Source of the DNA: Bradyrhizobium tropiciagri | GTDB lineage: Bacteria > Pseudomonadota > Alphaproteobacteria > Rhizobiales > Xanthobacteraceae | Assembly: GCF_018130505.1 (NCBI RefSeq) | Contig: NZ_JAFCKH010000011.1 | Location: 246,476 to 310,475, forward strand | Direction of reading: 5' to 3' | Length of the DNA stretch: 64,000 nucleotides | In this document: piece by piece, positions 37,382 through 46,112 of the stretch | Layout: each line of letters starts with the position of its first letter | Position numbering within the stretch: position 1 is the stretch's first letter | Made by a program: the position numbers and the translations under genes | The notes under the pieces: generated by a model | What the model was told of the DNA's origin: nothing | The model's database searches: none | What the model saw: only the letters and a program-made list of their open reading frames with translations

Positions 37382-39457
37382 TCAAGCCGCCTCGGACGCT
37401 TCGAGCAGGCCGCGGCGGCGCAGCAGCGCGTCCGGCTCCGGCTCGCGGCCGCGGAAGGCGACATAGGCCTCCTCCGGATCGCGCGAGCCGCCCGAGGAGT
37501 AGATGTCGTCGTGCAGCCGCTTGGCGGTTGCCGGATCGAAGATGTCGCCGGCCTCCTCGAAGGCGCCGAAGGCGTCGGCGTCCATCACCTCCGACCACAT
37601 GTAGCTGTAATAGCCTGAGGCATAGTGGTCGCCGGAGAAGATGTGGCCGAACTGGGTCGGCCGATGCCGCAGCGAGATCTCGGCGGGCATGCCGATCTTC
37701 TCCAGCTCCTGCTTCTCGAACGCCCGGACGTCGCGGCTGGCCGCCGCGGGCTGGGTGTGGAACTCGAGGTCGACCAGCGCCGAGGAGACGAACTCGACCG
37801 TGGCAAAACCCTGGTTGAACTTGCGGGCGGCGAGGAAGCGCTTGAGCAGGTCGTCCGGCAACGGCTCGCCGGTCTGGTAGTGTCGGGCGAAGCGCTGCAG
37901 CACCTCCGGCCGCTCCTGCCAGTGTTCATAGAGCTGCGAGGGCAGCTCGACGAAGTCGGTGAACACGCTGGTGCCCGACAGCGAGGGATAGGTCACGTCG
38001 GAGAGCATGCCGTGCAGGCCGTGGCCGAACTCGTGGAACAAGGTCCGCGCATCGTCCGGCGACAGCAGCGACGGCGCACCGTCGGCGCCCTTGGCGAAGT
38101 TGCAGACGTTGATGACCAGCGGCGCGACGTCCTGGTCGAGCTTCTGCTGGTCGCGCAGCGAGGTCATCCAGGCGCCGGAGCGCTTCGAGGGCCGGGCGAA
38201 GTAGTCGCCGTAGAACAGCGCCTTGTGCTTGCCGTCGCGGCCCCTGACCTCCCAGACCCGCACGTCCGGGTGCCAGACCGGAACGTCCTTGCGCTCCTCG
38301 AAGGTGACGCCGAACAGGCGGGTGGCGCAGTCGAAGGCGGCCTCGATCATGTGGTCGAGCACCAGATAGGGCTTGATCGCGGAGTCGTCGAAATTGGCCC
38401 GCCGCTGGCGGAGCTTCTCGGCGTAGAAGCGCCAGTCCCACGGCGCCAGGGTGAAATTGCTGCCCTCCTCGGCGATCAGCGCCTGCAGCGCGTCGCGGTC
38501 GGCGAGCGCCCGGGCCCGCGCTGGCTTCCAGACCCGCTCCAGCAGGTCGCGCACCGCCTCGGGCGTCTTGGCCATGGAGTCCTCCAGGCGGTAGGCGGCG
38601 TAGGTCGGGAAGCCCAGGATCTTGGCGCTCTCCTCGCGGAGCTTGAGGATCTCCACGATGGTCTCGTTGTTGTCGTTGCCGTTGCCATTGTCGCCGCGGG
38701 CGGTGAACGCCTTGTAGACCTTCTCGCGCAGCTCGCGGTTCTCCGAGCTCTGCAGGAACGGCTCGACCGAGGAGCGCGACAGCGTCACGATCGCCTTGCC
38801 GGGCATGCCGCGCTCGGCGGCCGCGGCCTTGGCCGCCGCCACGAAGGTGTCGGACAGGCCGGCGCGGTCGTCCTCGCCGAGCTCCATCGACCAGTCTTGC
38901 TCGTCCCCGAGCAAATGATGGCTGAAGGAGGTGCCGAGATGGGCGAGGCGCTCGTTGATCTCGGCCATCCGCTTCTTGGCGCCGTCGTCGAGCCCGGCGC
39001 CGGCGCGGTGGAAGCGGGTGTAGCTGCGCTCCAGCAGCCGCAGCTGCTCGCCGGTCAGGCCGAGCGAGGCGCGCTTCTCGTGCAGCATGGCGATGCGGCC
39101 AAACAGCACAGCGTTCATCATGATCGGATTCCAGTGCCGCGCCATCCGCAGCGACACCTCCTTGTCGATCTCCAGGATCTGAGGGTTGGAATGCGCCGAG
39201 ACGAGGTCGTAGAACACGGCCGCGACCTTCGACAGCAGCTTGCCGGAGCGCTCCAGCGCCGTGATGGTGTTGTCGAAGTCGGGCAGCGACGGATCGTGCG
39301 TGATCGCAGCCACTTCAGCGGAATGGTCGGCAAAGGCCTGCTCGAAGGCGGGCAGGAAATGCTCCGGCTGGATCTCGGCAAAAGGCGGCGTCTCGAACGG
39401 CGTCTGCCACGCCTTCAGAAGGGGGTTCATCTCGGCCTGCGCGCTGGTTTCCGACAT
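37382..39457 (-). CDS. dcp: M3 family metallopeptidase, peptidyl-dipeptidase Dcp type
   Basis: Predicted 691-residue zinc oligopeptidase. The HEFGHGLHGML motif (about residue 474) gives the zinc histidines, with the third ligand in the following helix (FTDFVELPSQ). The N-terminal region NPLLKAWQTPFETPPF and PDFDNTITALERSGKLL resembles E. coli Dcp more than PrlC. Cytosolic, releases dipeptides. Its stop overlaps the start region of DUF1007 by two bases, so it heads a translationally linked operon with a metal transporter. Confidence 0.92.
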   Translation of the reverse strand: MSETSAQAEMNPLLKAWQTPFETPPFAEIQPEHFLPAFEQAFADHSAEVAAITHDPSLPDFDNTITALERSGKLLSKVAAVFYDLVSAHSNPQILEIDKEVSLRMARHWNPIMMNAVLFGRIAMLHEKRASLGLTGEQLRLLERSYTRFHRAGAGLDDGAKKRMAEINERLAHLGTSFSHHLLGDEQDWSMELGEDDRAGLSDTFVAAAKAAAAERGMPGKAIVTLSRSSVEPFLQSSENRELREKVYKAFTARGDNGNGNDNNETIVEILKLREESAKILGFPTYAAYRLEDSMAKTPEAVRDLLERVWKPARARALADRDALQALIAEEGSNFTLAPWDWRFYAEKLRQRRANFDDSAIKPYLVLDHMIEAAFDCATRLFGVTFEERKDVPVWHPDVRVWEVRGRDGKHKALFYGDYFARPSKRSGAWMTSLRDQQKLDQDVAPLVINVCNFAKGADGAPSLLSPDDARTLFHEFGHGLHGMLSDVTYPSLSGTSVFTDFVELPSQLYEHWQERPEVLQRFARHYQTGEPLPDDLLKRFLAARKFNQGFATVEFVSSALVDLEFHTQPAAASRDVRAFEKQELEKIGMPAEISLRHRPTQFGHIFSGDHYASGYYSYMWSEVMDADAFGAFEEAGDIFDPATAKRLHDDIYSSGGSRDPEEAYVAFRGREPEPDALLRRRGLLEASEAA

Positions 39458-39587
39458 CGAATATCCCGTTTTTCGCCTTGAAAATGCGGCCCGAACTATA
39501 TCACGCCATGCGGCATTTTTGGGCCTTTTGCGCTTGATAGATGGGCGCTTTTCGGAGAGATTGCGCCCCCTGAACAGGACCTATTTT

Positions 39588-39848
39588 ATGAGCACGCAGC
39601 CCACCGCCTCCAGCAACCGCGTCATCGTCTGGCCGAGCGTCGTCACCGTCATCTCGGCGGCGATCCTGATCGGCGCGGAAGTGTTCGGCGCGGCGTTCGC
39701 CGGCGGCTGGGCGCTCGCGATCCTGTTCGGGCTCGACGATGTCGGCGCCCACATCCTGCAGGCGGTGCTGTTCGGCGTCGGCGTGCTGATCATGATCGCC
39801 TTCATCCGCGCCGCGCAGCGCATCGAGCCGTTCACCCGTCGCGCGTGA
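39588..39848 (+). CDS. Small two-helix membrane protein
   Basis: Predicted 86-residue protein with two hydrophobic helices (about 17-44 and 54-75) joined by FGLDDVGAHI, and a basic C terminus IEPFTRRA. AGGA lies nine bases before the ATG. No family recognised with confidence. It is divergent from the Dcp gene and precedes the polyamine leader. Confidence 0.65.
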   Translation: MSTQPTASSNRVIVWPSVVTVISAAILIGAEVFGAAFAGGWALAILFGLDDVGAHILQAVLFGVGVLIMIAFIRAAQRIEPFTRRA

Positions 39849-40006
39849 GCTCAGCGATTCAAGAAAGCGCTGCGGCACAGGGCTAAAACGCACACGCTTC
39901 GTTAGCCAATCTTAACAGCCGTTCATCTTCAGCATCGCAAGACGCGTGCTGCTCGCGAGATCGCAAGCACGCGTTAGGGAAATTTGTCGCGATCGCAAAA
40001 AAATTC

Positions 40007-40035
40007 TTGCGCCGCGAAGTCAAAAGACTTATTTC
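40007..40035 (+). promoter_or_regulatory. Putative promoter of the polyamine operon
   Basis: TTGCGC (40007-40012), 17 bases, TATTTC (40030-40035). It would start a leader of about 475 bases that includes the speF-type RNA. An inverted repeat GCGTGCT/AGCACGC lies just upstream, at about 39942-39972. Confidence 0.4.
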
Positions 40036-40092
40036 CTCGCTTGCCCAATTTCGCACGTGCCTGTGGTCGTGTGTCAGTCGGTAGGTATCCGG

Positions 40093-40300
40093 ACAAGAGG
40101 CCGGACAGCCGCCAAGGGGTGGAAGAACCGAGGGTCGCTCCCGTCAGTTGAGACGGACCAAGCGGCCAGCATCTCTCTCCAGGGATGCCGTTGAAGGTCT
40201 CGCCACTTCTTGCAACCGTGACTGGCAGCCGGAGGCGAACCGGCGCACCCCGCTCTCAACGGGGGACGCGACTTAAAGCAACGACGGAGCGGGCTTTTTT
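40093..40300 (+). ncRNA. speF-type leader RNA with terminator
   Basis: A long structured leader before an ornithine/lysine-type decarboxylase. Its 3' end has arms CCCGCTC (40249-40255) and GAGCGGG (40287-40293) followed by C and TTTTTT: an intrinsic terminator. The first arm can instead pair locally as CCCCG with CGGGG (40248-40264), a mutually exclusive fold. This matches the known alphaproteobacterial speF motif (Rfam, from memory) in position and in the GCAACCGTGACTGGCAGCCG core. The exact 5' end is a guess. Confidence 0.78.
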
Positions 40301-40518
40301 GGTCTCTACCGGCATTCCAACGCCGGCGCGGGCTACTGAAAAGGCTTGTCCTTCATTGCCAGGTGAGCGGGCGGGAAACTCTCCCAACCAATCCACGGCA
40401 GCACAGTCTGGTCTGAGTCTATGGCTCCATTGCGCCTCCATCGCGCGGTGTGGCCAGAGCGCTCATATCCGACGTCACGTTGATGCGGATCCCGTCGCTG
40501 GGGCCGTTGGAGAGTGCC

Positions 40519-41661
40519 ATGACCGAACGTATCCAGGAATTCCTGCGTCACCGCCGCAGCGAAGGTCTCGACATCGAGCCGTGCCTCGTCGTCGACCTCG
40601 AGGTCGTGCGCGACAACTACCAGACATTCGCGAAGGCGCTGCCGGACAGCCGCGTGTTCTACGCGGTCAAGGCCAACCCGGCGCCCGAAGTGCTGTCGCT
40701 GCTCGCGTCGCTCGGCTCCTGCTTCGACACCGCGACCGTCGCGGAGATCGAGATGGCGCTGGCCGCCGGCGCGACGCCTGATCGCATCTCCTTCGGCAAC
40801 ACGATCAAGAAGGAGCGCGACATCGCGCGCGCCTTCGCGCTCGGCATTCGCCTGTTCGCGGTCGACTGCGCCGCCGAGGTCGAGAAGATCGCCCGCGCCG
40901 CTCCCGGCGCCAAGGTGTTCTGCCGCATCCTCTATGACTGCGCCGGCGCCGAGTGGCCGCTGTCGCGCAAGTTCGGCTGCGACCCGGAGATGGCGGTGGA
41001 GGTGCTCGACCTCGCCAAGCGCCTCGGGCTGGAGCCGTGCGGCATCTCGTTCCATGTCGGCTCGCAGCAGCGCAAGGTGAAGGCGTGGGACCGCGCGCTC
41101 GCCATGGCGTCGACCGTGTTCCGTGACTGCGCCGAGCGCGGGATCAACCTCACCATGGTCAACATGGGCGGTGGCTTCCCGACCAAGTACCTGAAGGACG
41201 TGCCGCCCGTGCTGCAGTACGGCCGCTCGATCTTCCGTGCGCTGCGCAAGCATTTCGGCAACCAGATCCCGGAGACGATCATCGAGCCGGGCCGCGGCAT
41301 GGTCGGCAATGCCGGCATCATCGAGACCGAAGTCGTTCTGATCTCGAAGAAGAGCGACGAGGACGAGGTGCGCTGGGTGTATCTCGACATCGGCAAGTTC
41401 GGCGGTCTCGCCGAGACGATGGACGAGTCGATCCGCTACGCTATCCGCACCCCGCATGACGGGGCGGACATGACGCCGTGCGTGCTCGCGGGCCCGACCT
41501 GCGACAGCGCCGACGTGCTGTACGAGAAGCTGCCGTATCCGCTCCCGGTGACGCTCGAGATCGGCGACAAGCTGCTGATCGAAGGCACCGGCGCCTATAC
41601 GTCGACCTACTCGTCGGTGGCGTTCAACGGCATTCCGCCGCTGCGGACCTACCACATCTAA
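40519..41661 (+). CDS. Ornithine/lysine decarboxylase, fold III PLP enzyme
   Basis: Predicted 380-residue type III (alanine-racemase fold) decarboxylase that makes putrescine from ornithine, possibly cadaverine from lysine. PLP lysine in YAVKANP (about residue 52), phosphate loop IIEPGRGMVG, catalytic cysteine in GPTCDSADVLYE, and the C-terminal AYTSTYSSVAFNG. The ATG at 40519 follows GGAGAG; the frame upstream to 40450 is not coding. It is controlled by the speF leader and shares the strand with homospermidine synthase 1.5 kb downstream. Confidence 0.93.
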   Translation: MTERIQEFLRHRRSEGLDIEPCLVVDLEVVRDNYQTFAKALPDSRVFYAVKANPAPEVLSLLASLGSCFDTATVAEIEMALAAGATPDRISFGNTIKKERDIARAFALGIRLFAVDCAAEVEKIARAAPGAKVFCRILYDCAGAEWPLSRKFGCDPEMAVEVLDLAKRLGLEPCGISFHVGSQQRKVKAWDRALAMASTVFRDCAERGINLTMVNMGGGFPTKYLKDVPPVLQYGRSIFRALRKHFGNQIPETIIEPGRGMVGNAGIIETEVVLISKKSDEDEVRWVYLDIGKFGGLAETMDESIRYAIRTPHDGADMTPCVLAGPTCDSADVLYEKLPYPLPVTLEIGDKLLIEGTGAYTSTYSSVAFNGIPPLRTYHI

Positions 41662-41693
41662 CCAGCCTCGTTTTCGAGGCCTGAACTGAACCG

Positions 41694-41727
41694 GGAGCCG
41701 GCCCCGCCGGCTCCTCCCCTGTCATTT
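41694..41727 (+). terminator. Probable terminator after the decarboxylase gene
   Basis: Arms GGAGCCGG/CCGGCTCC at 41694-41714 followed, after ten bases, by a TTTTT run. The T run is displaced, so termination may be partial and allow expression of the genes downstream. Confidence 0.5.
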
Positions 41728-41792
41728 TTGACTTTCTGAACGACGCTTGCCGCGGCGTACGCCATGCCGTTGCAAGCGGGGACTGACGTGCC

Positions 41793-42401
41793 ATGACTGC
41801 AAAACGGAACACCCCCGTTGCCCTCATCCGAGATGCCGCTGCGTTCGCGATCCGTGCGGAGCGTGCCTCGGACGTCGTCGCACGCGAAGCGCTGCTGGAT
41901 GCCTGCTTTGGCGCGAACCGCCATACGCGCACCTGCCAGCGCCTGCGCGACGGACGCGCGCCCGCCGAAGGCCTGAGCCTTGCGGCCGCGCGCCAGGACG
42001 GCCGGCTGGTTGGAACCGTGCGGTTGTGGCACGTCAGCGCGGGGGGCCGCAGCGCGCTGATGCTGGGGCCGCTGGCTGTCGATGACGACTGCCGCGGCCT
42101 CGGCGTCGGCGCCGCGCTCATGGCACGCGCGCTGGCGGTCGCGAAAGCGCGCGGCCACGGCGCGGTGATCCTGCTCGGCGATGGGCCCTATTACGTCAGG
42201 TACGGCTTCACGGCCGCCAAGACCGGCGAGCTGTCGCTGCCGGGCGCGTTCGAGCGCGAGCGGCTGCTCGGGCTCGAGCTCGTCGAAGGCGCGCTCGACG
42301 GCGCCTGGGGCATAATCGTGCCGACCGGCGCGCCGCTGAAGGCGAAGGCGGCGCGCCCCCGCACCCGGAAGGCACCGCTCGCCGTGCCGCACGCGGCGTA
42401 G
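41793..42401 (+). CDS. GNAT family N-acetyltransferase
   Basis: Predicted 202-residue acetyltransferase of the YhbS-like group. The acetyl-CoA motif is LGPLAVDDDCRGLGVGAALM (about 90-109) and the later YYVRYGFTAAKTGEL (about 132-146) completes the fold; the C terminus is a basic tail (KAKAARPRTRK). It lies between the decarboxylase and homospermidine synthase genes, so it could acetylate a polyamine, but nothing in the sequence proves this substrate; it could equally be unrelated. Confidence 0.85.
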   Translation: MTAKRNTPVALIRDAAAFAIRAERASDVVAREALLDACFGANRHTRTCQRLRDGRAPAEGLSLAAARQDGRLVGTVRLWHVSAGGRSALMLGPLAVDDDCRGLGVGAALMARALAVAKARGHGAVILLGDGPYYVRYGFTAAKTGELSLPGAFERERLLGLELVEGALDGAWGIIVPTGAPLKAKAARPRTRKAPLAVPHAA

Positions 42402-42412
42402 AGGCGGCCGCC

Positions 42413-42580
42413 ATGTCGGAGAACCTTCCCGCAATCGACGGCGCGCGCCCGCGTTGGCGTGGCCTCGTCACCACGGTGATGCTGGTGCTGATCTCGGTGA
42501 TGATCGTCCGCGACATCCTGATCCGGCGCTGGACCGGCACGCCGCCGTCGCCGCCGGACACTACCCAGCACTCCCGCTGA
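42413..42580 (+). CDS. Small one-helix membrane protein
   Basis: A 55-residue frame too short for ordinary gene finders: basic N-terminal part (ARPRWRGLV), one transmembrane helix (about 20-38, TTVMLVLISVMIVRDILI), then a Pro/Ser-rich tail. AGAGG lies eight bases before the ATG, and it starts 11 bases after the GNAT stop. That spacing and the strong RBS suggest it is translated with the GNAT gene. Function unknown. Confidence 0.6.
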   Translation: MSENLPAIDGARPRWRGLVTTVMLVLISVMIVRDILIRRWTGTPPSPPDTTQHSR

Positions 42581-42677
42581 CATCAACGCTCGGCAAGAGC
42601 ATAATCCAAGGGGTTGCACGGGCGTCGAAAATGCCCGTAAACCCCGCGCAACGCCCGTTTCAGTCGAGGTCCAGACC

Positions 42678-43067
42678 ATGCCCCGTCGCCTGATCTCTAC
42701 CGGTTCGCCGCTCGAGAAAGCCGTTGGCTACAGCCGCGCGGTGATCGATGGCGATTTCGCTTTCGTCGCCGGAACCACCGGCTACGACTACGCGACGATG
42801 ACGATGCCCCCGGATGTCACGAGCCAGTCACGGAACTGCTTCAAGACCATCGAGGCTGCCCTCAAAGAGGGCGGCTTCGCGATGGCCGACATCGTCCGCG
42901 CGACCTACTACGTCACCGACGCCAGTTACGTGGATGACCATTTCGCCGTCTGCGGTGAGGTGCTCGGTGACATCAGGCCGGCTGCGACGTTGCTGGTCGT
43001 CACCGCCCTCGCCAAGCCCGAGATGAAGGTCGAGATCGAAGTCACCGCGAAACGTCGCACTCCCTGA
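42678..43067 (+). CDS. RidA/YjgF family protein
   Basis: Predicted 129-residue protein of the RidA superfamily, which hydrolyses reactive enamine/imine intermediates made by PLP enzymes. GDFAFVAGTTGYD, then ADIVRATYYVTD and RPAATLLVVTALAKPEMKVEIEV with the conserved Arg and final Glu are present. It lies between a PLP decarboxylase and homospermidine synthase, where imine intermediates occur, so a protective role is plausible. Confidence 0.9.
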   Translation: MPRRLISTGSPLEKAVGYSRAVIDGDFAFVAGTTGYDYATMTMPPDVTSQSRNCFKTIEAALKEGGFAMADIVRATYYVTDASYVDDHFAVCGEVLGDIRPAATLLVVTALAKPEMKVEIEVTAKRRTP

Positions 43068-43114
43068 TCCACTCTAACGACCCGCCGCCCGGCGCGCTCT
43101 CCTGGAGATAATTG

Positions 43115-44557
43115 ATGAGCCCCTCCTCGCAGATCCTCGCGAAAATCACCGGTCCGATCGTCATGGTCGGCTTCGGCTCGATCGGCAAAGGCACCTTGCC
43201 GATGATCGAGCGGCATCTCGACTACGACAAGTCGCGCGTCACCGTGATCGACCCGAAGGACGAAGGCCGCAAGGCGCATTGCGAGAAGCACAATGTCAGG
43301 TTCATCCAGAAGGCGGTGACCAAGGACAATTATCGCGAACTGCTGACCCCGCTGCTCACCGAAGGCGGCGGCCAGGGCTTTTGCGTCAATCTGTCGGTCG
43401 ATACCGGCTCCACCGACATCATGGAGCTCTGCAACGAGGTCGGCGCGCTCTACATCGACACCGTCAACGAGCCCTGGCTCGGCTTCTATTTCGATGCCTC
43501 GAAGGGCCCGGAAGCGCGCTCCAACTACGCGCTGCGCGAAGTGACGCTGGCCGCCAAGCGGGCGCGCCCCGCCGGCTCGACCACGGCCGTCTCCTGCTGC
43601 GGCGCCAATCCCGGCATGGTCTCGTTCTTCGTCAAGCAGGCGCTGCTCAATGTCGCCGCCGACCTGAAGCTCAACGCGCCGAAGCCGAAGACCAGGGCCG
43701 AATGGGCCGACCTGATGCGGCAGGCCGGCGTCAAGGGCATCCACATCGCCGAACGCGACACCCAGCGCTCCAAGTCGCCGAAGGAGCCGGATGTCTTCGT
43801 CAACACCTGGTCGGTGGAAGGCTTCCTGTCGGAAGGCGTGCAGCCGTCCGAGCTCGGCTGGGGCACCCATGAGAAATGGATGCCCGAGAATGCGCACACC
43901 CACGAAGCCGGCTGCGGCGCTGCCATCTATCTGATGCAGCCCGGCGCCAACACGCGCGTGCGCACCTGGTGCCCGACCCGCGGCGCGCAGTACGGCTTCC
44001 TCGTCACCCACAACGAGTCGATCTCGATCTCCGATTACTTCACGGTGCGTGACGCATCGGGCACGGCGATCTACCGGCCGACCTGCCACTATGCCTATCA
44101 TCCGGCCGACGATGCCGTGCTGTCGCTGCATGAGATGTTCGGCCGCGCCGCGAAGATGCAGGAGAAGCACCACATCCTCGACGAGAACGAGATCGTCGAC
44201 GGCATCGACGAGCTCGGCGTGCTGCTGTTCGGCCATGACAACAATGCCTACTGGTACGGCTCGCAGCTCTCGATCGAAGAGACCCGCGCACTCGCGCCCT
44301 ACCAGAACGCCACCGGCCTGCAGGTGACCTCCGCCGTGCTCGGCGGCATGGTGTGGGCGCTGGAGAACCCGAACGAAGGCATCGTCGAAGCCGACGAGAT
44401 GGACTTCGATCGCCTGCTGGAGATCCAGCTGCCGTATCTCGGCCCGGTGAAGGGCTTCTACACCGACTGGACCCCGCTGACGGATCGTCCGGGACTGTTC
44501 CCGGAGGACATCGACACCAGCGATCCCTGGCAGTTCAAGAACATCCTGGTGCGCTGA
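43115..44557 (+). CDS. hss: Homospermidine synthase
   Basis: Predicted 480-residue NAD-dependent enzyme joining two putrescines to homospermidine, a major rhizobial polyamine. Rossmann motif IVMVGFGSIGKGTLPMI at 15-31, VTVIDPKDEGRK, NLSVDTGSTDIMELCN and AVSCCGANPGMVSFFVKQAL are typical. The ATG at 43115 has GGAG seven bases upstream; a TTG at 43112 is less likely. It follows RidA by 47 bases and ends with a clear terminator. Confidence 0.94.
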   Translation: MSPSSQILAKITGPIVMVGFGSIGKGTLPMIERHLDYDKSRVTVIDPKDEGRKAHCEKHNVRFIQKAVTKDNYRELLTPLLTEGGGQGFCVNLSVDTGSTDIMELCNEVGALYIDTVNEPWLGFYFDASKGPEARSNYALREVTLAAKRARPAGSTTAVSCCGANPGMVSFFVKQALLNVAADLKLNAPKPKTRAEWADLMRQAGVKGIHIAERDTQRSKSPKEPDVFVNTWSVEGFLSEGVQPSELGWGTHEKWMPENAHTHEAGCGAAIYLMQPGANTRVRTWCPTRGAQYGFLVTHNESISISDYFTVRDASGTAIYRPTCHYAYHPADDAVLSLHEMFGRAAKMQEKHHILDENEIVDGIDELGVLLFGHDNNAYWYGSQLSIEETRALAPYQNATGLQVTSAVLGGMVWALENPNEGIVEADEMDFDRLLEIQLPYLGPVKGFYTDWTPLTDRPGLFPEDIDTSDPWQFKNILVR

Positions 44558-44581
44558 TCGGCGCACCGACCCTTGCCAACG

Positions 44582-44609
44582 AAATGCCCGGCCTCGCGCC
44601 GGGCATTTT
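44582..44609 (+). terminator. Intrinsic terminator after hss
   Basis: Arms AAATGCCCGGC and GCCGGGCATTT with a CTCGC loop, then a T-rich run. It closes the polyamine block. Confidence 0.8.
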
Positions 44610-44754
44610 CACGTCCGCCGCCGCTCACTCACACGCAAGCGGCCAAATACCGAAGAACAACCCCATGCAAAGTAGCCGGCAACTGCCGGCGTCCGACAAG
44701 GCAACTTGACACGTCGGGCAACTCAGGGATATTCTTCCAATATTCCGAAATCTC

Positions 44755-45495
44755 TCACTTCGCCATGTAATCGAACGCCACCGAGCCGAGGCCGAGCGTC
44801 AGGTCCGCCTTGTAGTGCAGCGCCGAAACCACCTCGCGGACCGGCAGGCGGGCGACGTCGCAGAGTGCGTGGGGAAACAGTCCGAGCGCGGCGGGGCCGG
44901 TCCAGGCTTCCTTCAGCGTGATTTCCTCGAGATGGAAACGCACCAGCTCGCAGATCCGCGGGCTGCCGTCGACATGAGGGATGATCTTCAAGATGAAGTT
45001 CGGCGCCTTCATCGACTTCAGCACCGCGTCGTGGTCGACCTTGCGGTGCTTGTAGCCCATGGTGGCGGAGGCGCAGAGCACCGAGCCGTAATGCAGCGAG
45101 CCGACCAGCACGTCGCTCTCGACGGCGATCTTGGGTTTCGCCAGCTTCTTCGGAAATCCCCACAGCTCGCGGCCGCCGGCGATCGGGCCCTCGTCGTCGA
45201 GATACATCGCATGGGTATAGGCGCCCTCCTCGCCCTTGAAGCGAACCGGGATCACCTGCCCGGTCTCGGTGTAGTCGCCGAAGCCGGTGGAGTCGGGCAT
45301 CCGGATGAACTCGTACTTCACGACAGGCTCGGCGACCTCGAGCGGCTCGGGCACCACGGCTTCGAGGGCTTCGCGGTCGGTCTTGTAGGTGACGATGAAA
45401 TATTCGCGGTCGTAGAACCGGTATGGCCCCGGCGGGAACGACGGGTTGGTGAGCGGCATCGAATAGGCGTTGCGCCTGACGTCCTCGATCTTCAT
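44755..45495 (-). CDS. Acetoacetate decarboxylase
   Basis: Predicted 246-residue enzyme of the ADC family. The Schiff-base lysine lies in [14 protein letters not shown] (about residue 116), with [16 protein letters not shown] before it and [16 protein letters not shown] after. ADC converts acetoacetate to acetone and CO2; relatives with the same fold act on other keto acids. It stands alone, convergent with the hss terminator, and no butyrate or acetone pathway genes are near, so a role in polyhydroxybutyrate or ketone turnover is only a guess. Confidence 0.92.
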   Translation of the reverse strand: MKIEDVRRNAYSMPLTNPSFPPGPYRFYDREYFIVTYKTDREALEAVVPEPLEVAEPVVKYEFIRMPDSTGFGDYTETGQVIPVRFKGEEGAYTHAMYLDDEGPIAGGRELWGFPKKLAKPKIAVESDVLVGSLHYGSVLCASATMGYKHRKVDHDAVLKSMKAPNFILKIIPHVDGSPRICELVRFHLEEITLKEAWTGPAALGLFPHALCDVARLPVREVVSALHYKADLTLGLGSVAFDYMAK

Positions 45496-45601
45496 GTGAG
45501 CCCCATCTGCCGTTGGCGTGATGGCAGATTATGGAGCGGACGGGCGACGGAGGCGAGAGCGTAGAACAGGCAGCCGCCGTCAAATGCGCGTCACAATGCG
45601 G

Positions 45602-45934
45602 CTACTTCTGCTTGATCGGCGGCGCGGTCTTCTCGGCCGGGGCCGGAGGCAGCACCGGCTTGGCGCCGGCCTTCTGCGCATCGGCATCGGGCCGCGCGGG
45701 CTCCGGCGCCGGCGTAGTCGGTCGGTCGCCGCCGGGCTTCGACTCGGCCGGCGGCGCCGTTTTCTGCGGCTCGGACGAGGGCTGCATCGGCTGCGTCGCC
45801 TGCGCCAGCTGCGGCTCCCGCCCCGCCGAGCCGATCTCGCGCAGGGAGAGACTTATCAACACGACGCCCGTCATCACCAGAACGGAGGCGATCAGGATGT
45901 CGCCCCTGATACGCTTGATGTTGTCCGCTGCCAT
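45602..45934 (-). CDS. Small membrane-anchored Pro/Ala-rich protein
   Basis: Predicted 110-residue protein: basic N terminus MAADNIKRIRGD, one helix (about 13-31, ILIASVLVMTGVVLISLSLR), then an extended Pro/Ala/Lys/Gln-rich tail, probably in the periplasm. The tail resembles spacer regions of TonB-like or cell-wall-anchored proteins. No enzyme motif. Isolated between acetoacetate decarboxylase and a repeat. Confidence 0.6.
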   Translation of the reverse strand: MAADNIKRIRGDILIASVLVMTGVVLISLSLREIGSAGREPQLAQATQPMQPSSEPQKTAPPAESKPGGDRPTTPAPEPARPDADAQKAGAKPVLPPAPAEKTAPPIKQK

Positions 45935-46036
45935 CTCGTGCACCCGCGATTTGTTCGCGAGGTCAACGATCCGGCGAGGGCATGGTTCCGAAGCCTCGCC
46001 GGCTGGGAACTCAGAGGCGGCAGCATCTCTCCACGC

Positions 46037-46062
46037 GTCGTCCCGGCGAAGGCCGGGACGAC
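46037..46062. repeat. Short palindromic repeat, family B half-element
   Basis: Same 11-bp-arm hairpin as at 3631-3656; its flank (GTGGGTGGTTCTCGCAC) is the inverted flank of the full element at 35442. Confidence 0.8.
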
Positions 46063-46112
46063 ACCGTGGGTGGTTCTCGCACACTCCGAGCTCCCTTCGG
46101 AGCAACACGCTC

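Noticed and set aside
40185-40781. 198-codon frame through the speF leader and the decarboxylase gene
   Set aside because: It reads through the predicted terminator and the decarboxylase gene in the wrong frame, with a basic, unlikely composition, so it is not a leader peptide.
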